Shown here one piece after another: positions 58,659 through 64,000 of a stretch of DNA of 64,000 nt (positions are counted from its first letter, which is position 1; each line of letters begins with the position of its first letter). Below the pieces are notes generated by a model, which made no database searches, was not told the DNA's origin, and saw nothing but the letters and a program-made list of their open reading frames with translations. The stretch comes from Brackiella oedipodis DSM 13743 (GTDB taxonomy: Bacteria; Pseudomonadota; Gammaproteobacteria; Burkholderiales; Burkholderiaceae_B): positions 96,883-160,882 of the forward strand of contig NZ_JHZJ01000011.1 in the NCBI RefSeq assembly GCF_000621025.1, written 5' to 3'. Position numbers and translations under genes: made by a program.

Positions 58659-60044
58659 ATGGCTGGCGATAAAGTAGTACAAACAACTGGATTAATGGGC
58701 TGGATTGACCGCCGTTTCCCATTAACCAAAATGTTTAAGGAGCACATGAGCGAGTACTACGCTCCTAAGAATTTTAACTTTTGGTATTTCTTTGGCTCAT
58801 TAGCCATGTTGGTATTAGTGATTCAAATCCTCACTGGTATTTTTATGGTGATGCATTATAAGCCGGATGCCAAATTAGCTTTCTTATCCGTCGAATACAT
58901 CATGCGCGAAGTGCCTTATGGCTGGATTATCCGCTATATGCACTCCACCGGCGCCTCCATGTTCTTCGTGGTGGTGTATTTGCACATGTTGCGCGGTCTT
59001 TTTTATGGTTCTTACCGCAAACCCCGTGAATTAGTCTGGATTTTCGGTGTCTGTATTTTCTTGTGCTTAATGGCCGAAGCCTTCTTTGGTTATTTATTAC
59101 CTTGGGGTCAAATGTCTTACTGGGGCGCCCAAGTAATTGTTAACCTTTTCTCCGCCATACCTTTTGTCGGTGATGGCCTCTCTACTTGGATTCGTGGTGA
59201 CTTTGTCGTCTCAGATGCGACGCTTAACCGTTTCTTTGCCTTTCATGTGATTGCCATTCCGTTGGTCTTAATTGGTTTAGTGGTGGCTCATATTATTGCG
59301 TTACATGAAGTCGGTTCCAACAACCCGGATGGTATCGAGATCAAAGCCAACAAAGATCGCAATGGTCGTCCTTTAGACGGTATTCCTTTCCACCCTTACT
59401 ACTCAGTACACGATATTTTAGGCGTGGCTGGCTTCTTGTTAGTCTTTGCCGCCATTATGTTCTTTGCCCCTACGATGGGAGGGTATTTCCTAGAAGCGAA
59501 CAACTTCTTACCTGCTGACCCTTACAAAACACCACCGCATATTGCGCCAGTTTGGTATTTCACTGCCTTCTACTCAATGTTGCGGGCTACCACCGATGAA
59601 TTCACCTGGGCCTTAATAGCCTTTGCCTTATTCTTCGCGGTTTATATATTACTCAACAAAAATATCAAAGGCTTATGGCGTATTTTGTGGCCTGTGGTGC
59701 TCGTCTTAGTGGCCGTTGGTTTACGCACCTTTGATGCGAAGTTCTGGGGTGTTGTGGTGATGGGCGGAACCGTAGTGATTCTTGGTTTCTTGCCTTGGTT
59801 AGATAAATCTCCCGTCAAATCAATCCGCTACCGTCCAACTTGGCATAAGTTCTTATACGCCATCTTTATTGTTGACTTTATTGTCTTGTGTATTATCGGT
59901 ACCAAAGCACCGTCACCGCTACTGAATATTGTTTCCCAAGTGGGTACGGTCATTTATTTGGCATTTTTCTTCTTTATGCCTGTCTGGAGTCGCTTAGGTA
60001 AATTCAAGCAAGTTCCTGATCGCGTTACCTTTAAGCAACACTAA
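58659..60044 (+). CDS. petB: Ubiquinol-cytochrome c reductase, cytochrome b subunit
   Basis: Di-heme membrane subunit that oxidises quinol. From the ATG at 58659, which follows AAGGAG, it has 461 residues with eight or more hydrophobic helices. Heme ligands are in RYMHSTGASMFFVVVYLHMLRG and RFFAFHVIAIPLVLIGLVVAHI. The Qo-site PEWY-type motif reads IAPVWYF here, a common proteobacterial variant. An in-frame ATG at 58641 would add six residues but has a weaker ribosome site. Confidence 0.96.
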   Translation: MAGDKVVQTTGLMGWIDRRFPLTKMFKEHMSEYYAPKNFNFWYFFGSLAMLVLVIQILTGIFMVMHYKPDAKLAFLSVEYIMREVPYGWIIRYMHSTGASMFFVVVYLHMLRGLFYGSYRKPRELVWIFGVCIFLCLMAEAFFGYLLPWGQMSYWGAQVIVNLFSAIPFVGDGLSTWIRGDFVVSDATLNRFFAFHVIAIPLVLIGLVVAHIIALHEVGSNNPDGIEIKANKDRNGRPLDGIPFHPYYSVHDILGVAGFLLVFAAIMFFAPTMGGYFLEANNFLPADPYKTPPHIAPVWYFTAFYSMLRATTDEFTWALIAFALFFAVYILLNKNIKGLWRILWPVVLVLVAVGLRTFDAKFWGVVVMGGTVVILGFLPWLDKSPVKSIRYRPTWHKFLYAIFIVDFIVLCIIGTKAPSPLLNIVSQVGTVIYLAFFFFMPVWSRLGKFKQVPDRVTFKQH

Positions 60045-60056
60045 CAGGAGTAAATC

Positions 60057-60908
60057 ATGAAAAAATTTCTAGCCTCATTAATTTTATTCTGTGCCAGCGC
60101 GCTCCCTGTGTTTGCCAATGAAGGGGGTGCTGAGTGGCAAAAAGCACCGGTGGGTGTAAACGATATGCAAGCCCTGCAAAACGGTGCCAAACTGTTTGTA
60201 AATTACTGTCTGAACTGTCATAGCGCCAACGCCTTGCGCTATAACAAACTCACAGAAATTGGTCTGACCGAAAAGCAAATCGAAGATAATCTACTCTTTA
60301 CGGAAGGCAAAGTGGGCGATCTTATGCAAATTGCGATGCGCCCTGACGATGCCAAAAAATGGTTTGGTACGACACCACCGGATCTGTCTGTTATGGCTCG
60401 CGCTAAAGCCGAAAACTTAGGTCAACCAGGTACCGATTATTTATACACCTATTTGCAATCATTCTATCGTGATCAAGGTCGAGATACCGGTTGGAACAAC
60501 CTAATTTTCCCGAATGTCGGTATGCCTAACCCATTGTGGGACGTCGCGGGTCCTACCGAAGTCTCTATCACGGATGTGCATCAGCTCGAAAAAGAAGACG
60601 GTAGTAGCGAATGGAAGAAAACAGTTACGCATTACGATGCGCATGGGTTTGCGGATACGGTTTCGGATGAAGTCTTAAATGATTATTCTGGTGGGCCTGA
60701 GCATCATGCCGAGATCAAATATTTAGACCCTAACAAGGAGCAAGTCTTCAAGAAAGATGTCGCTGATTTGGCCGCCTTTATGGGCTGGATGGCTGAACCA
60801 CAACAACACTTCCGCAAAGTTTTGGGAACGTGGGTGATGTTATTCCTAGCGTTCTTCTTTGTGGTCGCCTGGTTCCTCAACCGCACATACTGGAAACACG
60901 TCAAATAA
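60057..60908 (+). CDS. petC: Ubiquinol-cytochrome c reductase, cytochrome c1 subunit
   Basis: Cytochrome c1 of 283 residues. Residues 1-20 are a Sec signal peptide. The heme attachment site is C51, C54, H55 (CLNCH), and the distal methionine probably lies in QIAMRPDDAKKWFGTTPPDLSVMAR. A C-terminal transmembrane anchor (about residues 262-278, VMLFLAFFFVVAWFL) holds it to the membrane. The operon ends at the hairpin at 60919. Confidence 0.95.
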   Translation: MKKFLASLILFCASALPVFANEGGAEWQKAPVGVNDMQALQNGAKLFVNYCLNCHSANALRYNKLTEIGLTEKQIEDNLLFTEGKVGDLMQIAMRPDDAKKWFGTTPPDLSVMARAKAENLGQPGTDYLYTYLQSFYRDQGRDTGWNNLIFPNVGMPNPLWDVAGPTEVSITDVHQLEKEDGSSEWKKTVTHYDAHGFADTVSDEVLNDYSGGPEHHAEIKYLDPNKEQVFKKDVADLAAFMGWMAEPQQHFRKVLGTWVMLFLAFFFVVAWFLNRTYWKHVK

Positions 60909-60918
60909 GCATAAGCAG

Positions 60919-60945
60919 GGGTCAAGTCGAGACTTGACCCTTTTT
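60919..60945 (+). terminator. Intrinsic terminator of the petABC operon
   Basis: GGGTCAAGTC at 60919-60928 pairs with GACTTGACCC at 60931-60940, followed by five T residues. A second weaker hairpin (AAGGTC at 60965, GGCCTT at 60982, then T-run) lies before sspA. Confidence 0.85.
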
Positions 60946-61025
60946 AATGTAGAATAGTGATATTAAGGTCGGCCTTAAGCTGGCCTTTTTAGTTTGATAG
61001 GTATTACCGACAGGAGAATGTCTTT

Positions 61026-61637
61026 ATGATGGTACTTTATTCGGGTACAACCTGCCCGTTTTCACAACGTTGTCGTTTTGTTCTTTACGAAAAAGGCATG
61101 GACTTTGAGGTCCGTGATATTGATTTATTCAATAAACCAGATGACATCACCGTTATGAATCCATACGGTACCGTGCCTATTCTTGTCGAGCGAGAATTAA
61201 TTCTATACGAATCTAATATTATCAATGAATACATTGATGAGCGTTTCCCGCATCCACAACTGATGCCGGGCGACCCAGTCATGCGTGCGCGGGCCCGTTT
61301 GTTCTTACACAACTTCGAAAAAGAACTGTTCGTGCATGTGCTCACCCTCGAAGATCGTACGCTAAGCGACAACGAAGAGAAGCTTGATCACGCCCGCAAA
61401 GCGATTCGCGATCAATTAGCGATGTTGGCACCTATCATGTCTCAGTACAAATACCTGCTCGGTGATGAATTCTCCATGTTGGATGTGGCCTTAGCCCCGT
61501 TGTTATGGCGCCTCGAGCATTACGGCATCTCCCTTCCTAAAAATGCCGCGCCTCTACAAAAATACGCTGAGCGTATTTTTTCTAGACCGGCCTACATAGA
61601 GGCATTGACGCCTTCAGAAAAAGTTATGCGTCGCTAG
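61026..61637 (+). CDS. sspA: Stringent starvation protein A
   Basis: A GST-fold protein of 203 residues that binds RNA polymerase with sigma-70 and acts in acid and starvation responses in E. coli. The N-terminal thioredoxin-like domain opens LYSGTTCPFSQRCRFVLYEKGMDFE and includes NPYGTVPILVERELILYESNIINEYIDERFPHP, the classic SspA phrases. The start follows AGGAG by 9 bases; two ATG codons are adjacent, so it may be one residue shorter. sspB follows after 32 bases. Confidence 0.95.
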   Translation: MMVLYSGTTCPFSQRCRFVLYEKGMDFEVRDIDLFNKPDDITVMNPYGTVPILVERELILYESNIINEYIDERFPHPQLMPGDPVMRARARLFLHNFEKELFVHVLTLEDRTLSDNEEKLDHARKAIRDQLAMLAPIMSQYKYLLGDEFSMLDVALAPLLWRLEHYGISLPKNAAPLQKYAERIFSRPAYIEALTPSEKVMRR

Positions 61638-61669
61638 TTCATAACGACTTTCATCTCTAAAGGAAACTC

Positions 61670-62101
61670 ATGACTACCTCTTCAAGCAAAGCGGAACTGA
61701 TCCAAGCTTGGTATAACTGGTGCCTGGATCAAGGTCAGACACCCCACGTCGTGGTGCGTGTGGATGCCAATTGTCAGGTGCCTCAAGCATTGGTCAAAGA
61801 TGGCGTCATCGTGTTTAATATCGGTTTTACAGCCACTAAAGATTTCTTTATTAGCGATGAATATATTTCTTTTGAGGCGCGATTTAGTGGCCGCGCCCAG
61901 CAGATTAGTGTGCCTATTGCTCGATGTGAAGCCTTTTTCTCCAGAGAGTCTCAAGAAGGTATGAACTTCAGGGTGTCAGAGGATTACGAGTTGTCTGCCC
62001 CAGAAGAGGGGGCGGCGCCTAAGTTACATTCAAGCCGTAACAATCGATCCAGCACTAAGAGTGACAAACCTAAAAAATCCGTACTCAAAATTATTAAATA
62101 A
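61670..62101 (+). CDS. sspB: ClpXP protease specificity-enhancing factor SspB
   Basis: Adaptor that delivers ssrA-tagged proteins to ClpXP. It has 143 residues. The tag-binding domain shows AWYNWCLDQGQTPHVVVRVDANCQVPQALVKDGVIVFNI and SFEARFSGRAQQISVPIARCEAFFSRE. The linker is Ser/Arg/Asn-rich, and the C-terminal ClpX-docking tail reads SVLKIIK. Pairing with sspA is typical. Confidence 0.95.
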   Translation: MTTSSSKAELIQAWYNWCLDQGQTPHVVVRVDANCQVPQALVKDGVIVFNIGFTATKDFFISDEYISFEARFSGRAQQISVPIARCEAFFSRESQEGMNFRVSEDYELSAPEEGAAPKLHSSRNNRSSTKSDKPKKSVLKIIK

Positions 62102-62226
62102 AAAAATCTCTCTTTGTTTTATAAAGTTTGTTGCATTAAGGTAGCAAAAATTTAAGTTTTTGTTGATTTAATCCAAAAAACCTTGCTTTTATTTATTTGC
62201 TACCCTATAATAATTCTTTTTTAGGG

Positions 62227-62302
62227 GCCGGCTTAGCTCAGTTGGTAGAGCAGCTGATTTGTAATCAGAAGGTCACGAGTTCGACTCTTGTAGCCGGCAC
62301 CA
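62227..62302 (+). tRNA. tRNA-Thr (UGU anticodon)
   Basis: A 76-base cloverleaf. The acceptor stem GCCGGCT pairs with AGCCGGC and the CCA end is encoded. The D loop reads AGCTCAGTTGGTAGAGC, the anticodon loop TTTGTAA gives UGU, and the T arm contains GTTCGACTC. The outermost pair of the anticodon stem is a G-A mismatch in this reading. It closely resembles E. coli tRNA-Thr(UGU). Confidence 0.96.
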
Positions 62303-63530
62303 ATCCCCATCTTTCAGTCTCTTAGACTCTCTTTAAATCCCTTCAGGATCCTTCCTCAAAGCCATCCTTACTTAATAAAAACATAAAAAAGTATTCTTAA
62401 CTATTTCACTATCAAATAAGAGCTCTCATAAATGCCCAATCGCTCGCATCCATAAAAACAAGAACAAGACGATGAGTTAAGAGACTAGTAAAAGAAATCA
62501 AAGAAAATTCACCGCCGCCTTTAGGGTTTAGAAAGTAGGCGATTAAAAAGGGTAATGGTACGCCCTTACTTTTTTTGTGTTTGATAGTTCTTTGTTTATG
62601 GTTTATAAACACTGATGCAGTAGCAAGAGCAAATACGTCACTGCTCTGCATTTAGTTATATTTAAATAAGCGATCGTGTTACGAAAAAACGAATTGCATA
62701 CTAACAGCGCCATTTTGAATCCGAAACCCAAAAGCTTCATGTCTAAAAAGGAGCCCCAGTGCCAACTTGCTGATGGGGTGTGTGAACGTGTACCGTGTAT
62801 CCACAAATCGCGGTTTGCCGCTAGTCGTTAATGGTGAAACAGCCTGATGCTGTGTGTTGCTAGCTGATTTACACGTCCATGTCTTGCATTATTAAAAAAC
62901 AGTATGGCGCTGACTTTATCCGTGTTTAGGGGTTTGACACAACATCTGCTGACAAAGAAAAGGCTCTGATAGGCGCAATAAGGACTAAGCTGAGGATGAT
63001 GATTCTTGCTTATCAATGATAAAACTTAGTTTGCTGCAAGAAGATGGTTAAGTATAAGCTCCCCAGAAAGCTAAAACTGCTCAAACACGTTAAAAACATG
63101 TGTTAAGCAGAGTCAGGATGTAGAGGTCATAGGTCAAAGTGGCGATAGTTAACCAGGAACTTATTGAGAAAAGTCGTTGGTTGTTTTCGACTTGAAAGCT
63201 TATACCAATAGCAAAGACAAGGTGCAAAGCCAAGCAGCGCACTTAAGGAATTCGCCATGATGAAGAGGGCTATCGACATGGTGGGTGGCTCGAATCAGTT
63301 TGTATTATTACCACATTCTTAAAGTTATACGAACATCGTCAGGAAGAAGTCTCTTATGAGCCCAAGCGCCAAAGCTGTAGGCGGACTAACAGAGTGCTTA
63401 CGTGGTATGTCGATAGGGAAGTACTTTTGGGCAGTATGTGCGCGATAACCGCATGACTTGAGAGACTAACATAAATAAATAAGAGGCCAGAAAGCAACAA
63501 TCCAAAAAAATATAAAATTTTTTCTAAAAA
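62303..63530. other. About 1.2 kb without a convincing gene, possibly decayed coding DNA
   Basis: Open frames here are short and lack ribosome sites. One stop-free stretch of 69 codons without ATG runs at 63247-63456 on the plus strand. Fragments in different frames (around 62690-62830, 62930-63020 and 63150-63260) could be remains of a lost gene, but I recognise no family. A hairpin formed by CTGCT and AACAC with their complements lies at 63077-63110. Confidence 0.35.
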
Positions 63531-63533
63531 GGC

Positions 63534-63562
63534 TTGCCAAGCTTTAAAAATACTGTCATAAT
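63534..63562 (+). promoter_or_regulatory. rRNA operon promoter P1
   Basis: -35 box TTGCCA at 63534-63539, a 17-base spacer and -10 box CATAAT at 63557-63562. The upstream 40 bases are runs of A and T like an UP element. The sequence after the -10 box (TTCATTCTTT) nearly repeats that of the second promoter. Confidence 0.7.
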
Positions 63563-63758
63563 TTCATTCTTTCTTGATAACCAACTAGGGGTTATCCACT
63601 AGTGGTGATTGAGAAGCTGACTAAAGTAAACGTAGAATAAGTGTGAAAAAACGCTAAACATTAGTTACGTTAACTTTAAAGTTAGCCATATTCTAAAAAG
63701 CCTTTTAAACGACATATAAACATCGCTTAAAAACTTTTTAAAATATTTAAAAAAATCC

Positions 63759-63787
63759 TTGACAATGATTTAAAACGCTGTCATAAT
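63759..63787 (+). promoter_or_regulatory. rRNA operon promoter P2
   Basis: -35 box TTGACA at 63759-63764, a 17-base spacer and -10 box CATAAT at 63782-63787, with an A/T-run UP-like region upstream. Same spacing and same -10 box as P1, 225 bases downstream of it. Confidence 0.8.
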
Positions 63788-63877
63788 TTCAATCTTTGCT
63801 GCTGAGCAAACAGCGCAGTTAAGCAAAAGAAATTAAATGAATTTAATCTGGATATTAAAAGCGATATCTAGATCGAT

Positions 63878-63920
63878 TGATAAAGTAAATAGCTTTATTA
63901 ATCACTTTGTTCTTTAACAA
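63878..63920 (+). promoter_or_regulatory. boxB-like hairpin and boxA antitermination site of the rRNA leader
   Basis: TGATAAAG at 63878-63885 pairs with CTTTATTA at 63893-63900 (one wobble), a boxB-like stem. TGTTCTTTAACAA at 63908-63920 matches the rRNA boxA bound by NusB/S10. These mark the leader of an rrn operon, and the 16S gene should begin just past the right edge. Confidence 0.85.
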
Positions 63921-64000
63921 TTAACAGCCGATAAGTGTGGGCACTAACAGGTAGTTAGCTCAAAAGCAAACTTTCACGAGTTTGCGTGCACAACTATTTA

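Noticed and set aside
62412..62651. Minus-strand open frame of 79 residues after tRNA-Thr
   Set aside because: No ribosome site, odd composition and no family. It overlaps other short frames in an apparently non-coding stretch.
62828..63016. Minus-strand open frame of 62 residues
   Set aside because: No ribosome site and His/Phe/Cys-rich nonsense-like composition.

Overview
The window looks like chromosomal DNA of a betaproteobacterium of the order Burkholderiales, most likely an Alcaligenaceae-type organism with unusually modest GC content (judged by eye, not computed). The main support is gene order: gltB-gltD, mlaF-E-D-A-C, an ABC pair, ibaG-murA-hisG-hisD-hisB-hisH-hisA-hisF-hisI-hisE-tatA-tatB-tatC, and petA-petB-petC-sspA-sspB all form blocks typical of that group. 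The window holds about 60 intact genes, one tRNA and the promoter/leader of an rRNA operon, and it is mostly core genome.

Layout. 1-697 is the 5' part of dsbD running off the left edge. 1453-6490 carries a YeiE-like LysR regulator, two LPS-type glycosyltransferases, glmU and a PhaM-like protein. 6503-11781 carries a Nudix hydrolase, a Sco1 copper chaperone, rpoH, a transposase-derived gene and dbpA. 12183-18393 is gltBD (glutamate synthase). 18468-30193 holds fghA, an LTA-synthase-like gene with ugd, and a formate dehydrogenase block (three subunits, fdhD, fdhE) followed by moaC. 30220-34765 is a phosphonate locus: a GntR regulator divergent from a binding protein, ATPase, permease and phosphonoacetate hydrolase. 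34963-40432 is molybdenum cofactor synthesis (moaD, moaE, mobA, moeA, mog, moaA) with adhC. 40585-46287 is the Mla lipid-transport operon and an ABC-2 exporter. 46370-55113 is ibaG-murA-his-tatABC. 55183-62101 holds a DegS-like protease, a Nif3-like protein, mscL, the cytochrome bc1 operon and sspAB. The right end has tRNA-Thr, about 1.2 kb without a convincing gene, and tandem rRNA promoters with a boxA leader. The 16S gene itself lies just outside.

How the genes fit together. adhC and fghA convert formaldehyde to formate through glutathione, and the membrane formate dehydrogenase oxidises the formate. The molybdenum cofactor that enzyme needs is made by genes on both sides of it, and adhC is probably co-transcribed with moaA. 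Export of its catalytic subunit and of the Rieske protein would use the Tat system, also encoded here. Electrons could pass through quinone to the bc1 complex.

No unmistakable new multi-gene system is visible. The best leads are a candidate small RNA downstream of rpoH with two perfect hairpins and C/U-rich loops, a REP-transposase-like gene that has lost its HUH motif with a GTCTGTCCC-ended palindrome 1.7 kb away, a compact phosphonoacetate uptake and hydrolysis locus with a perfect candidate operator, three dyads in the formate dehydrogenase promoter region, and the absence of hisC and mlaB from operons that usually hold them.
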